Origin: Salvator merianae
Lineage: Eukaryota; Chordata; Lepidosauria; Squamata; Teiidae
Assembly: GCA_003586115.2 (NCBI GenBank)
Contig: QVOM02000073.1
Location: 49,489,650-49,553,649 of the forward strand
Reading direction: 5' to 3'
DNA: 64,000 nucleotides
A model generated the notes under the pieces. That model saw only the letters and a list, made by a program, of their open reading frames with translations, did no database searches and was not told the DNA's origin. Position numbers and translations under genes: made by a program. This document shows, piece after piece, positions 1 to 13,890 of the stretch (positions are counted from its first letter, which is position 1; every line of letters starts with the position of its first letter).

Positions 1-255
1 GAGAAACAGTTCTGGTTATAGAGCTCTCAACAAACTATTACATTTTGTATTTCTGTGTCAGTTGAAATAATAGTATGGATGTAGAACTTCTTTTGGGATG
101 ACACATATACTTGTATAGCATCACAGCTAATATAGTATTACCTTAAAAGAGGCATTATTTTTTTCATCTTAACATATTTACTATTTGCAGTACTTAGGGC
201 TGCCCTACTTGTCTGTGTGAATAAAGACAGCCTTAAGTTGAAATGGATTCCTTTT

Positions 256-373
256 TGCTACAGTGCAGTTTTCTTGGCAGCACTACAGAAGTGATTTGCT
301 GCCTCCTTCTGGGGAGATTCCAGGGACTGAACCTGGGGCAACTTTTTAGTGAACTGATAATGCGGTCCTAGAC
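256..373 (-). repeat. tRNA-derived SINE, Sauria-like, degraded
   Basis: Read on the minus strand, the segment has a degraded tRNA-like head with a box-B-like stretch (gttcagtccctgg), then a middle part naming a cluster of words shared with the copies at 18,400-18,600, 32,610-32,765 and 58,917-59,095 (agaagtg, ggcagcactac, tgccaagaaaactgc-like). It is one of six copies seen in the window. The family name is inferred from the tRNA head plus BovB-like tail organisation known for squamate Sauria SINEs. Confidence 0.5.
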
Positions 374-1620
374 ATGTGTGCTTAAGAACAGGTCTGTTGA
401 GGTTCCATGTGGGTTGCTTTTAAATGAATATGAAATTGCATCCTCTTATGTAGGAGTAAACCCTCACTGAACTCAGTGGAGCTGCTGAGGAGGCATGGAT
501 AGGATTTCTCTTAAGTTTTTTAAATAGTTTTAAAAATTGATTGAACATTGCATGCCTTTTATGTGTATACTTTGCACATCTTCCAATGTCTGCGTACAGA
601 GTCAGAAGAGAAAGTTTGGTTCTTTAGAATTATTTGTATTTTTGCATTAATGAAACCTACAATGTTATTTGATCTTCACTGAAGTCCCAAAAAGAGTAAC
701 ATTCAAAATATAGTACTACTTTATTGAACACATGGATCCAGTATGTACTGCCTTATTAGAAAAGGTCTGCAAAGTTCTAAACAAGTCAGACTGCACTCTA
801 AGAGTTCTAGTCAATGAGAAGATAATTGTGTATAATTTTGAGGGGCCCTCTTCCATTAAAAAAACACAGCTATTAGCTAGAATCATCAGAGGTTGCTCTT
901 TGTGATGCAATTGAAAGTGAATCATGGCCTGAACAAAAGAGGTTGAGGATCTTAGAAAAATAGTTACTGATACCTGTGACTCTGGAAGGGGTCACAGACC
1001 TATTTTAAAGTCTGTGGCTTCCATGATAGGTGGTGTACAAACAATGCAACACTGTTATTATTCTTTCCAGTAGCTGTTGTCTAACAAAAATCACTCTATC
1101 AGCAAGATGTACAATACTGCAGGAGTTCACAAAACTCCTATGTACAGTTAAGGTTCTGCAAGAATTTCTGGCCTTGTCTTATATCAGTGTTCATAAGTCT
1201 ATCACAAGCAAAATATTGAACAAGAGTGATGTGCATAGGCAGATAGCAAAGAAAAAGCCACTGTTCTTAGGAGCATTGCTTCCATCTCAGTTTTGTTAAT
1301 ATCACCCCAGTGATCAAGAAGGCTTTTGGAAGAATAATCTGTGGACAGATTACATTAAGTGGAGATGGGTTTTTGGTCCAAAAGTGGACTGTGATTTATT
1401 GATGCTGTTGATGTCTTTCTGTCTCATAAGAGAATGGAAGGTATGAGCTTGAGCATGTAGGTATGGAAACTCTTGAGTTGCTTAAACATCACCAGTGTGA
1501 TCCAGAAGCAAGTAAATACAACATTTGGCCCTGGGTTGGCTGCAAACGCTGCTGGAGAAGTGATCTGTTCATTTATCCATTTTAATGGTTCCACTTGGGA
1601 TTTTTACTCCTTAGCTTTTG
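374..1620. other. Non-coding stretch, no recognised feature
   Basis: AT-rich sequence without a recognisable exon, repeat boundary or RNA gene. The short open frames here have no family resemblance and no splice context. It lies upstream of the C5orf24 coding exon and may be part of that gene's first intron. Confidence 0.5.
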
Positions 1621-1624
1621 CCTT

Positions 1625-1748
1625 ACTGAAAGAACTCACAAGGCAGTGAGTCTCTTTTACCCATAGCTGAGAAGACCCAGTGAGGATTCAAACCTATGAA
1701 CTTCTAGGTTCCAGTCTAGTGCTCTTAATCACTACACCACTAGAGGGC
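1625..1748 (-). repeat. tRNA-derived MIR/CORE-like SINE
   Basis: On the minus strand the element begins with a tRNA-like head: a box A region (tagtggtgtagtgattaaga) and a box B region (ggtttgaatcctcactgggt), followed by a CORE-like part with the words ctatgggta and actcactgcc. A second copy with the same order of words lies at 41,490-41,630. This kind of SINE is common in squamate genomes; the family name is from recall. Confidence 0.6.
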
Positions 1749-1749
1749 T

Positions 1750-3395
1750 TTGGAATGTAACATTTAGAGGAAACAGAACATTGCCTCCTAGCAAAATAAC
1801 CTCACCCAGCCCATGGCAGTGGGGATATTATGGTTTTGGGCTGATTGGCAGGCTCAGGACCCAGAGGCTTTGAGGGACCAATGAATTTTGTGCTGTACAA
1901 ACATAAGTTATGTGACCACGTCTGGGTATCTCCCCATGAATTGAAGTTTAATAGAAAGTGGAGCATGCAGCACAACAAAATGGCTGCAGTAAAAACAGGT
2001 TTGGGTTTTGGAATGGCAGAGTCAGATCCTGACCTTAAACCAACAAAGATGATGTAGCACTGCCTAGAGTGAGCAGTTCTGCAAGACTGCTTTCCCCACT
2101 CCCTGCAAAAAAGAATTTGAGTTCTATAGTTTTATATAGAAGAATGTGCCAAATACCTCCAAGGTGAAGCACCTGATAGATTGAGAGGTTCAGGAAGTAT
2201 TCGTTGACATTGTTACTAAAGGAGGTGCCACAAGGTACTAAGTCTAGACATTCTCATTTTTTTCCAGTGAAGGCAGCGCATGTTGGATCAATTTGAAGAT
2301 ATACACAAATGCTATGTTTTTTGTGTTATGCATTTAATCAGGTTCTGCTTATTTGGTATTCTGAGGACTTAATAAAGATAAGATCACATTTTAGGTTATA
2401 TTGGTGCAGAAATATAGATAATTTTGAAGGGTTCGCAAACTTCCCCTCAACTGTAAGGTCTCCAACTCACTGAAGCTTAGCAATTCTGGGTCTGGATGTG
2501 AGGTTATTTGAAAACCACACATGTGCTGGGTTGGGCCCATGACTGAAGAAGGCTGGGATAGACATGGAAAATAAATAAATATGCATTCTTTTCTTCCTGA
2601 ATATCCAGTACAGTACATGCTTAACATTGGTCTAATTTTTTCCTCTTTCGGCCTGCAACAGGAATTTTTCACGTAGTTAGTTAAAAGTAGAACAGTACTG
2701 CATTTGTTTCCAGACAGTTCCAGGGCTAAATTTAAAGTCCTGGCTTTCAGTTTTTGAACATTTGAACAGCTTTGTACAGTATACCTGAAATACTGCTTGA
2801 ATTCTGAAAATCCTGGTCAAAGGCTATCCTTTGTGGGCTCTTACAAAATGGCATGTGACAAATGGCTGCCCAGAAGAGGGTTTCATTGTAACAATATGGA
2901 ATAGACATTCTGCTTTTCATGTTTCATTAGCTAAAAAAGGAGGGGGAAGTATGACTCACCTTGGCTGTTGCAGATGTGGAAGTCACACACAGTATTATTT
3001 ATAATATGGTTTTAACATAAAATTCCAAACTGTTTATAATAAAATGTAATGAAAGCACACGTTTCCTTTGTCATGTGTATGTGACAGCAGCTGTTGGCTA
3101 GTACCAGCCTCTTGCTGTGTGTTATACACTGTATGACAAACTGAATGGGGAATTATTGCAGGTTCCTACCTGCAAATACAGGAAAATTAGGCTTGCACGA
3201 AGCACCTCATCGTGTCCAATGAAATTCTGGAAATGTGCATATTAGTAAAGTGGCAATAAAGTTCAAGTCCAACAAGTTGAGTAGTTTTAATGTTATAGCT
3301 TCTGGTTAAATTCAGCAGATTTATTGAAAGCTAAGCATGAGTCAGCATTGGTTGAAATCCATGGTTACAGAGGATTAAAAAACAATCTAGCATTA
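1750..3395. other. Non-coding stretch, no recognised feature
   Basis: No exon, RNA gene or clear repeat recognised. The open frames at 1,845-2,057 and 2,391-2,672 have no known protein features. The word ctgggttgggcccatgactga near 2,526 is not followed by recognisable repeat sequence. Confidence 0.45.
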
Positions 3396-3530
3396 AAAGA
3401 TGTAGCCATGTTAGTCCAGATCAGTAAGAAAGGGAGTCTAGTAGCACCTTAGAGACTAACAGAGAGAAAGAAGTTGGTAACATCTTCTTTGTTATCTCTA
3501 AGGTGCTTCGAGACCCCCTTGCTCTCTAGT
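3396..3530. repeat. Short interspersed repeat with inverted ends
   Basis: Contains the words tgtagccatgttagtcc and agcaccttagagactaaca, which recur in many reptile genomes as a dispersed repeat. The word agcaccttagagactaacag near 3,443 is answered by its inverse around gttatctctaaggtgctt near 3,492, giving a small inverted repeat. The superfamily was not resolved. Confidence 0.5.
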
Positions 3531-3618
3531 ATTAGTTGAACTGGTTTTATTTACAGTTCCTTATCCCTAATCTAAGTTTGTAACTTAATTATGATTTTTA
3601 TATTACATTTCATGGTAA

Positions 3619-4555
3619 GTTCTGTAAGTTTTATTTTTTAATTTATTTTTTAATTTAAATTAAAATAACACCATAAAGAAATACAACATTTAGTGTTCCC
3701 CCCCACCCAAAAAAAAATACATTGAAAAACAAACCATCAAACAATAACTACCCCACCACCACTCTACCAAACTACCCCTTAGGCACATAGGTTGATGACA
3801 TTAGATTACTTCTTCCATCTTCATCCACCTTCTTTTTAGCTGGACCAAAGAGTCAGTCTTATTATTTCTTCTCTTAATTCTTCTGGCGCTTGGGGTCTCA
3901 TGGAAAAATACAATAAGTCTTTCCGTTTTTCCTCTGTTTTAAAAAGCAATTTCAAACCTTGACTTTTAAATCTCATTTCCCGCATTTTATTGAATCTATA
4001 TTGTTCCATTAGGTACCTATACCAGTTACTTCATGTCCATTTAGTACTTTCCCTCCATCCCAGTACAATTGTCGATTGCGCTGCCAATATCATTTGAGCA
4101 AATAAATACTGTTTTTCCTCGCTTATACTCCCTGATGTCACTTCAAAAAAACCTAGTTCAGGTGATAAATTCAAATTTAAATTTAAAATATCATTAATTT
4201 CATTCTGAATAACTATCCAAAACAATTTTATAATATCACATTCCCACCAAAGGTGGAAGTATGTACCTCTATGACCACACCCATGCCAGCATTGCGGTGA
4301 CATCGTGGGTATCATGTGTGCTAATTGTGCTGGTGTCCTATACCATCTATAAAATATTTTCAGGATCATCTCTTGTACCCTATTATTCTTTAAATCTTTA
4401 ATTTTCTTCATTTTTTGCCCAACATTTTCCCTTGTAATATTAATATCTGTCTGCCATATTTGAAAAATGCTTTCCATTATTTCATTCTTTTGATTTGTTA
4501 ATAAACCATATATTTTACTCCCTATACCTTTTGACCCCGTTCTGTAAGTTTTATT
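3619..4555 (-). mobile_element. 5'-truncated L1 LINE, 3' end of ORF2, with 17-bp TSD
   Basis: On the minus strand, 4,477-4,031 encodes 148 residues that read as the C-terminal zinc-knuckle part of an L1 ORF2: a Cys-rich CWHGCGHRGTYFHLWWECD segment followed by IIKLFW, the usual L1 pattern C-x(3)-C-x(7)-H-x(4)-C. Below it lie a 3' UTR and an A-rich tail, seen as the T-rich run at 3,631-3,660 on the + strand. The insertion is bounded by perfect 17-bp copies of gttctgtaagttttatt at 3,619-3,635 and 4,539-4,555, the expected target-site duplication of L1 retrotransposition. The first part of ORF2 and all of ORF1 are missing, so it is 5'-truncated and not autonomous. The open tail frame and intact duplication suggest a fairly young insertion. 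A second copy of the same 3' end is at 15,469-15,712. Confidence 0.85.
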
Positions 4556-6480
4556 AATTATTTAGTGAAGACATTTCTGTAGTGCTTCCTTTAAAAAGAA
4601 TCTTAAAACAGTTTACAAAAGAGAAAAAAGTAAACAGTAAAAACAAGGATAAAACAGAATGAAACATACAAGCAGTTAAAGCACATTAAAAATCAGGTGG
4701 GTTAGGGAGAAAACAATCATTCATATAGGAAATTCCTAGGTGAAGTGGTATGTCTTCAGTAGATTCTAAAAGCAGTCATTGTAGGCACCCCATGAAGAGC
4801 TGAGGGGAGAGCATTCCACAAGGCAAGTACTACCACGATGATTGCAGGCCATCGTGAGATGGCATGAAATATTTTGCAGGACCTTTCAGATGATCTCAGA
4901 ACTCTTCTAGACTTGCATGGGGCATTATTTTAGGTACTTTGATCCCAGGTTGTTTAGAGCCTGGTATGCCAAGCACAGAACCTTGAACTTGGCCTTGTAA
5001 CTGACAGGCAACCAGTGCAGCTGCTTAAACACAGGTATGATATGTACACAGGCAGACATCCCATTCACAACTTGGGTGCCACATTTTGCATCAGTTACAT
5101 ATTCTGGAGCAGATACAAGGGTAGCTCTACACAGAACACATTACAGTAGCCTGAGCATGAGGTTACTAGGGCATGGACAATAGTTGCCAGACTAGACCTC
5201 TCCAAGTGAGGGTGTAGGTAGTATATCACTTGAAGCTGGTGATAGGCATTCTGGACACAGAGGTCAACCTAACCTCCATGGACAGAGATGACTCTGAGAG
5301 CATTCCTCCCTTGACAATGTACATATTCCTTCAGAGGAAGTGCAACCCCATTTAGAACATGCAAAGTACCCAATTCCTGAACCTTCATACTTCCTACCCT
5401 TAGAGTCAACCTCACTGTATTGGCCTTCAGTCTGTCCATCACTGCATGATTGAAGTATTATGGGGAAATAGAGCTGGGTGTCATTAGGATACTTATGACT
5501 TTCAATCCTACAATTCATGAGTGCTGAGTTCACTGGGGCAGATGACAGAAGCCCCTTTACTACTCTAGAAGGCTTTGCTGGCCAGCTTGAAGGTGCAGTG
5601 GAAATTGTAATGTAAACCTTTTTTATGCTTTCATGACTATGCAGTAGGCATGCTTATGTGCTCTTACCTGTGTTTGGTCAGCTTCATGATGAGTAACATG
5701 CTGCTTGCTCTCCAGCCATCTTCTGATCTGTTTCATAGCCCAAAGCTCCTCAGGAAAGCAAGGAAAAGCTTGAACTCTACAGCATCAGATACAGCACTCA
5801 GGAACAGTTGTGTCAGCAGCCTGTTGTGTGTCTCTTTCCTATAGGTTCATGAGGGCCTCAACGGGATCACCAGTTCTGACTTTTGGAAGTTCTACCAAAG
5901 CCTTCAAGAATCCATCAGATTATATTGGTCTCCAGGAGCAGACCACCTTAACTTATCTTCTACTCTCACAGTAGAGGAGTGTTCTTGAAATACCAAACTT
6001 AATTAAAATTGTGGTATGTCCATTACAGTGAGGTATGACCTGCCCTATGTGTTGGACCAGGAAGAAAAACCTGAGACAGCCCCAGGGCTGTCATGGAGGC
6101 CATGAAGTACTGAGTTTGGCCTTACAAAAGTAGTCCCCACACGAATGTTGAAGTATCCCAGGATTACTATCCAGGAGTTCTTCAGAACTACACTGAGACT
6201 ACCTTTGCCAGCTTATTACTTGAGGCTGTAGGGATTTTTTGGTGAGTGGAATGGTAAATCTATAAACCAGAGCAGGTATCCTGCCCTAGCCTGCCCAGCT
6301 TGATGCACAGAAAAGCTTAGTGGGTGTAGCTGGTCAGATCTTTTTCTTCCACCTCTCCCAACCTTGTTTCAGTAATACATGTTAGGTCTGCACCTTCATG
6401 CAAAATCAAGTCATGAATGAATGGTGTCCTTTTGTGCTCTGACCTAACATTCAGCAGCAACATTACTGGGTTCTAGAGCT
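4556..6480 (-). mobile_element. L2/CR1-type LINE remnant (endonuclease and RT parts)
   Basis: Reading the minus strand from high to low coordinates, 6,475-6,000 gives decayed endonuclease pieces (LNVRS, FIHDLILHEGADL, ITETRLGE, and a distal ALGLSQV followed by GPTHRAGHT). The region 5,540-5,000 gives reverse-transcriptase pieces (YPNDTQLYF in place of YADDTQLY; then NAYHQLQVIYYLHPHLE, ATIVHALVTS, GYCN). The 3' UTR-like part follows to about 4,556. The reading frame is broken many times. The linking part between endonuclease and RT (about 5,990-5,560) is too degraded to align by eye. The order EN then RT fixes the orientation. The L1 at 3,619-4,555 sits at its 3' side. Confidence 0.7.
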
Positions 6481-6489
6481 CAAGAAGTC

Positions 6490-8590
6490 AGTTCACCAGA
6501 TATCTGCAGGAGGTAGAAGACCAGATAGGGTAATAACCTGGAGAAACCTACTGTCTCTCCCTTCCTCCTCCTCCTCCTCGCCCCATGCCATTCCCATCCT
6601 GCAGTTACTGAGATAAGAGCACTTCCATCTTCCACCCCTCTGATTAGCCACCTAGAGACATTTCCAACACTCATAGACACATTCACACAAGCACACAATG
6701 AACAACAGAGCAAATAAATTAGCAAATAAATTACCAAAATAAAAATTACCTTACTGAAGAAACCCCACTCACTAAATGATAGGGCTATATTGAAAAAGAA
6801 ACAAAGAGAGTGAGCATATAAAGGACTTCAGGCCAACGAGTGAGGCCCTCATTGTCATTTTCCCTGACATGACTCCCCAAAGTGGTGTCCCTCTTTGATA
6901 TGGACCATTTGGTGGTAGTGGCCCCCCTCGCACAGGCAGTATGGCTACATAGTTCAGAGCTTGTTGTGGGTAGGTGTTCCTAACCAGCTACAGCTATTCT
7001 TTGGCTCCAGTCTTGTGTCCGCTTACTCTCCACTAGCAACAGCATCAGCAGGCAGAGTTCACAGGTAAAGGCCCAAGGGTGTTTCTGCTGGCAGCATCTG
7101 CAGCAACAGCAACTGCAAAAACCCTGGTCTACCTGAGAGGGAGATGGGAACAGAGTCTTTTCTCTTAAGTGGGAACCTTTCTTGAAGGAATTTGTGTCAT
7201 AAGGAGAAGGACACAGGAAGATAACACAGTTAACAGTTGCATAGAAGAAACTCTCATAAACGTGTGATCTACTTTTTAGCAAGTGTGCATGGGATTGTGT
7301 TGTCGGCTCTGAATTAACCAGAACTCTGCCTTTGTATCTAGCAGTAATTTAACTCCTGTATACACTTAGCTGGGAGTAAAGACAATTGAGCTCAATGATA
7401 ATTCTGAAATGCAAGTCAAAGTAAATACAGGTAATTTTGTCTGTTTTGACTGCCCAACACTTCCCAACGATTTAATAGTTTCTGCCTGGCCTCAGCCCTG
7501 ACTCATTGGGGACATTAATCAGAGGAAAGTCTCTTGAATGGCATTTTGAGTCCTCAATCCAGCAAAGGGATTTGTTTACGTTTTCTAGTGCCTACACCTG
7601 CATATATTTACTGCTAGTGAGTGCCACAGATGTTTAGTTTTGACAAGGTTCAGTCGTGCTCCAGTTTGTCTTTCTGCTTGATCTGCTTTCAAGTAAAGCT
7701 AGAGGACACGTAGCTAAAAGCTGGACTGGGAGAACAGCAGTGAGTTACTCTATCATTAATACTGGTTGGACTACAAGCCAAGAAAATCACCAGAAACGTC
7801 CTCTGCAAAAAATGGAGGATCCAGTGGGCAGCATAAATCTGCATCTCCTCGCCAGCCTGTCCCATTGATGAGATTCTACATTTTTATCTTGAACAGGTTA
7901 CTTGTAAGTTATGCTAGTTATGCTGAGATTTTTATGAAGAGCAGAATAAAATAACAGTAGTAAATAGAATTATTTGGTAACCGTCATCCACCACTTTCAT
8001 TTGTAAAAGCTTCTTTAACTGTGTCCTCACAACTGTGAAAGTCAGCTTCCCTGGACAGTCTTGTTGGGCAGAATGTTAGCTGTTACACCAGTTGTACCCT
8101 CACAGTCTCCAAAATAGTTTATTACGTTCTGGTCAATTACTAAATAATAAGTACTGGAAAATGTTGAGCTCTTTTGACAGCCAGTATTGGATTAAATAAT
8201 GTGGTATCATCTTTCCAAGCAACACAGTGATCTTCAAAGACATATTATTAATTGTTCCTAACTTTATGCAAGGGGGAAAAAGCCCTTAACATTTCCATGG
8301 AAGCCTTTACTTTTGATGCAATTTGGAAGTGAACATACTTTTCATAATATAATTGTCCCTTGAATTTTATGCGCTTCAAAACAGCTAGCTTTGAGTTACA
8401 TTGCCTCATGACTTGTGATGAGAAATAGCAACATATTTATGAGTTTACTGATGCTGAACAGCTGACTTTTAGGCTCAAGACATACCTAGAGGGGTAGATC
8501 CAGTTGCCATAACTCCCTCAGTTTTTGCAAGTTTTGAAATTCATGCCATTTTGGCAGAACCTAATCCTTGTAAAAATCAAGGGATACTAT
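6490..8590. other. Non-coding stretch, no recognised feature
   Basis: No exon, RNA gene or clear repeat recognised. It includes a short CAG/CTG-biased patch near 7,080-7,120. Open frames here (6,480-6,737; 6,980-7,282; 7,656-7,868) show no family features. Confidence 0.45.
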
Positions 8591-8593
8591 GGG

Positions 8594-8943
8594 TGTCTCC
8601 AGATGTGGGCTAAAACACAGAATTCTTCCAGGATTACATTAGGAATGCTACACATGGTGGCATTCTCAGTATAGTCCTGGGATATTGAGGTGATATCCCA
8701 TAATACCGTAATTACAGGAAATCTTGCAATGATTCTGGGTTTCTCATAATAGCTATTGCTTATTGCTGTCTGCCAGTTGTTTTTGTTATAATTTCTCTTG
8801 TAAATAGCCAGCCAGGTGTATGAAAAAAAGGAGGAGCAGGCATATACTTGGTTGGTTTCTGGGTATTTGCAAGAGGAATTATAACTAAAGGAGCCGACTG
8901 ATGGAGGTAAAATCCCACAATTACTTCCTGCATCTGGGATTGT
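8594..8943. mobile_element. Palindromic non-autonomous DNA element, copy 1
   Basis: Starts with tgtctccagatgtgggct and ends with an inverse-type end, cttcctgcatctggg, so the two ends can pair. The internal order matches the copy at 63,325-63,680 (ggctaaaac; atagtcc; gatgatatcccataat; tctcataata; attgctta; gatggaggta). No coding capacity. At least five copies occur in the window. Confidence 0.6.
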
Positions 8944-9298
8944 CTTTAGATTCCATAATTGCTGTCTGGAAGCACCCTATGTTAGTAAACTTGGCTTAAG
9001 ATGTGGTGTGTTTGCTTAGGAAGATGACATCATAATTGATTTTAAATTTCTCAAAGTTTACATTTGTTAGAAACATTTGATTCCCTGTCAATTTTAGAAA
9101 TACTAATAATTTTAACAGTGATTATTTATTTGTGCTAAACCAACGATTCACGCAGAAACATCAGATTAGCATGGACCCATGGTGCAGATGCACACTGATT
9201 TGAAATACTCTTTGCTTAATACTCTTTGTTGTTTAGGAGTGTGTGGCTTGTCCAGTTATGGAGAATACAGTTGAAGATGAGCACTGCTTTCTTGCTAA

Positions 9299-9910
<612 letters not shown>

Positions 9911-12900
9911 AAATAGAGGAAGTGGATCACCGTTCCTCAATAATGTAATTCTTTTAAATTATCCAAGTTGTGGCATGCTTTTTCACTTCTTTTGTAACTT
10001 TTCCATTACTTTCTTTCCTACGTTTTTCTTTTTAAAAAGATCATATCATAATCACTTAATATTGTGTTGACAAGTGGAGTCCTCAGCAATCCCTTGTGTG
10101 TTTCCAGAAAATACATATTAATTTTCTAATTGTCAAAGTTGATTGGACATTTTAATAGCAATTGAAACAACAGAATTTTGGCTCTTAGTTCATTTAATCA
10201 CAGACACGCACACTCACACTCACACATACACTCTGAAGTCAATAATAAATCAAAACAGACCAACAGAAACAAACCATTCAAGGCTGTTTTTCCTGTAGCA
10301 GTTCTGTAACTTTTGAAGTGTACGTGTCTTTTGTTTTGTTCTTTTTATTTTTAATAATAGAGAGTACAAGAAGGAACTAAATTTTCCGCAATTGCTGGAA
10401 ATTTAACACAGACCTCAAAGCTTTGTAGATACTACAAAATTTTCAAAACTATATTTTTAAAAGAGTTGCCATTCCAGGCAGTTGTGTTAAAAATATTATC
10501 AGTTTTAAACATCTTGAACATTTTTTTTAAAGTTCATATGTAGCACCTGAAGTATATGAATTCAAAGTGCTATCCTGGATATGTTAACTATTGGACCCTG
10601 GATACAGTTATATAAGCCTAAGACTACACATACCAAATCACAAAGAATTAAATATTTGAAATGTTTTATAAGTAACTTCTGAAAAGTGCTATCAAATATG
10701 CAACATACAAATGTGGTAAAAATCATGGCTGAGATTCTGCACATTTATTTGCTCAAAAATGCAGTTCTTTTTGGTAACATTTGGCATAAACATATCTCCG
10801 CAGGATTTACCCTGTATTCCAAAATCTGTTAATAAATAATTTTTAAATAATTTTGCAATATCTTCATAGATAGCAGCAGTTTTTTAGAATTTCAGATATT
10901 TAGTATAGTTGAAAATTTTGTCTTTCAGAAAGATGATCTTGTCATGTTTAATAATTTGCCAGTAGGAGTCATATTATTTATCACACATACTGTAGCTAAG
11001 ATAATATATCTACCAAAGGATGACATTTCACGGATCATTATTGGAAGTTATACAGCTGATGCACAAGCAAGTTGCAACCTGATGTGTTTATAGACCCCAG
11101 ATATATTATGAAACTATAGGAATTCATCTATGCATGGAGGTGCAGAACTATAAATCCAATTTTTGGCATTTAGTGCACCTAAAATAAATGTTCTGCATTG
11201 AATTGGACATGTGTTGTTATTTTTAAAATGTGTATTTGTGTGAGAGAGACAATGTATAATCCACACGTTACATTGTAACTGAACTCTCAATATTGAGTAT
11301 ATTCCAAATATTTCTTTAGAACTAAAGCTATTCTGCAAATAAGTTTACATATAGTTATAGATTAAAAATTTAAATTTGTATCTTCAAATACACGTGGGAG
11401 AGGTTATAGATAAATATTTGCAAATTCATGGGACAGAACTCTTTCAGGTTAATTAGAGAGATGAAAATGAACAGTATTGCTTTCTTTTTCTTTGTAAGAT
11501 AAATGTGGCCTGCTGACATTTTGATGACAACTCTGATTAATGTAATGACAACTTAAGAAATGGATGTCATTTCATGCCTTTTTTGTCAGGAAAAAAAGCA
11601 GCAAGCCTTCAGGTGTTCCAGTGATGCCTAACTCATAATGAGCTGGACTTTATCCTGTATTTTATAATAGGTGTGTTGAATTGTTTTGGGGGACTTTGTA
11701 TGCACTGGCAACCATGAACCTCAACAGTACTGGAAGGCTCTTTAATTATGTAAACTAATGGCAGCTAAACTGCTAGTGAAAGTTTTTTGCTGACACTATG
11801 AAGCCCATTATATATTTCCTCAAGAAGCTTCTGAAGTACGAAAGTCTTACCAATTTTTCCCACAGTGGTGCAACTTCTGATTCATAGACTACTAATGTGA
11901 GTTAGTTCATCCTCAGGACATATACTGTACTGCGTTGGTTGTTCTAGTAGATTGGTTTTCCAGCTGGAAGGCTGCTTCAGTTCATTTCTGAACTCTCTCT
12001 AGGGTAGCAGCTGAATGTTAAAACTGCAAGAATGGCACATCATACTGGTGAGGAGCAAGCCACATGCCATCTATGTACTTTAGAGTAATGCTTGTTTATC
12101 ACCTTGTTTCCTAACTCTGCCCTTCTCTTAGGTTTCACGTGTGCATCTTCTCATAGTCCTGTGCAGAGTGTTCTGAGATAATGCAAATACATTATTACTC
12201 TACTATAATGAATTTTGTTATCAAATATGCTGAGAAAATAACAGCTCATATAAGCAATTTTTGCTCATTTATGTTGCATAATAATTAAACTAGATGGAAA
12301 ATTTACCCATTAAGGACTAATATTGTCAGTTGTGAAAAACAAACTGAGGGGATAAAACCCTCTTCCATTTCTCTAAAGGGCAGTTTTAACGCCTTGGATT
12401 AGGAGGCCAGAAGAACACTGTTGGGCATTTATTGATTCCAGTCCATTTTATCCTCTAGTACGGTTTACAAGTGCCATGCTGTGGGGGAAAACAGAAGTTA
12501 AGAACTTGAGATGTTTGAATGGCATATTCAAATATTTTTGCTACTCTTGTATATAGTCTTCAGATTATGTTGTGCTTTGCTTTTTTTGGTAACACTGTCT
12601 CTTGTCATGACAAACACTGAATCAGCATGTTAATTCCTCTACTTTGTTATTATTGGGAAGGAGAAGAAGGGATGACCCTTTCTCCTCATAGTACTCATGA
12701 TTTGTAAAGCAAATTGATAATTTTATATTACTTAACATTAATTCTTCTCTTCATACGCTAGTATTGTTGATGTGTATTGGCATTGTTCAAAAAATGTACA
12801 CGTCAAACTTATATTCACTTTTCCTTTGATTTAAATATAGTCTTTAATTTTTTTCATATTTTTATAAAGCAGTTAGCAAAACTGAGCATTAATATGGGAT

Positions 12901-13890
12901 CTGTACTGCAACTGTTACTTTACACTGAAAAATTGCTGTTCACTTTCTGATGAAATTTGCTTAAACTGTAGAACCAAATGATTTTATATTCCAAGTACTC
13001 CACTGACTATTGCAAAATCTTCACACAAACACTAGTAGAAGCTTAGTTAGAAAGAAATAGCACTTTTTCAAACATTATTCATTTTTTAACTCGCACAGAT
13101 TCATGTTTTATGCCTCTTTAGACTAAAATGGTTCACGACTCATATAATGTTTCTGTTTTGCAGTGGCCCATTTAAATTATGGCTCAAATTTATTTTAGTA
13201 TCACTACCAAGTTTGACAAGTCAGAATAGCATGCATGAGGGGAAAAACCCTTTGATTTACTACACAGATGTAAAATGATGTTAATGGATTAATTTTCATT
13301 TTGAACAACTTTGAGAGGCAGGATACAATACTGCTGTTTTCTGAGTTCATACTTTTTTTATTACTGTATGTACAGTGTCGCATCAATCATTTATCAAGTC
13401 CAAAATAGTTGCTTATATTCAAAATGTTTGGATTCGATATATATACACATTATGCTTTTTATTATGCATATATTTAACATAGTTCAAATCTTATATATAC
13501 ATAAAAGACTGAAGTGGCCTTTTCTTCTGATTTTTTCCAGTTAAGTATGGGTTCTGCAATGTGTAATCTATTTCATCTTGAAAGTTATAGTAATTTTATG
13601 AACTTTACAGACATTTATGGTTAAATGGGCCATTTAAGATTCTCATCTTGCAGAATTTGCTTTTCCCATGAAATGGTTTATTTTTGATGGAAACAATTGC
13701 TCATTGAATATCACTACACTGTCTTCTGCTGTAAAAAGTCTGATTAGATACTGTGTATGTTCTTATGTCCATGAAATTCAGCTACTCGTGTGCAATTGTC
13801 TGTATGGGAATGGAGTAGTGTTCATGATCTGTATTTACGTCATCATATGGATGTATATTTATTAATAAAGTAATTGCTTTGAGCACCAAA
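9911..13890 (+). other. C5orf24: C5orf24 3' UTR, about 4 kb
   Basis: AT-rich sequence follows the stop without a recognisable repeat insertion, unlike its surroundings, which fits a long 3' UTR kept free of transposons. An AATAAA lies at 13,864-13,869, taken as the main distal poly(A) signal; AATAAA words near 10,243 and 10,833 could serve shorter forms. It contains a CA-rich patch at 10,201-10,233 and a Pumilio-type word tgtatata at 12,548-12,555. The human gene also has a multi-kilobase 3' UTR (recall). The exact cleavage site is inferred. Confidence 0.7.
13864..13869 (+). terminator. C5orf24: Poly(A) signal AATAAA for C5orf24
   Basis: AATAAA embedded in tttattaataaagtaattg, followed by a T- and GT-containing stretch. 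It lies at the end of the repeat-free block after the C5orf24 stop codon. Confidence 0.6.

Noticed and set aside
6980..7282. 100-codon antisense frame with a Cys-rich segment
   Set aside because: The Cys run comes from a short CAG/GCA-rich patch read antisense; no family features.
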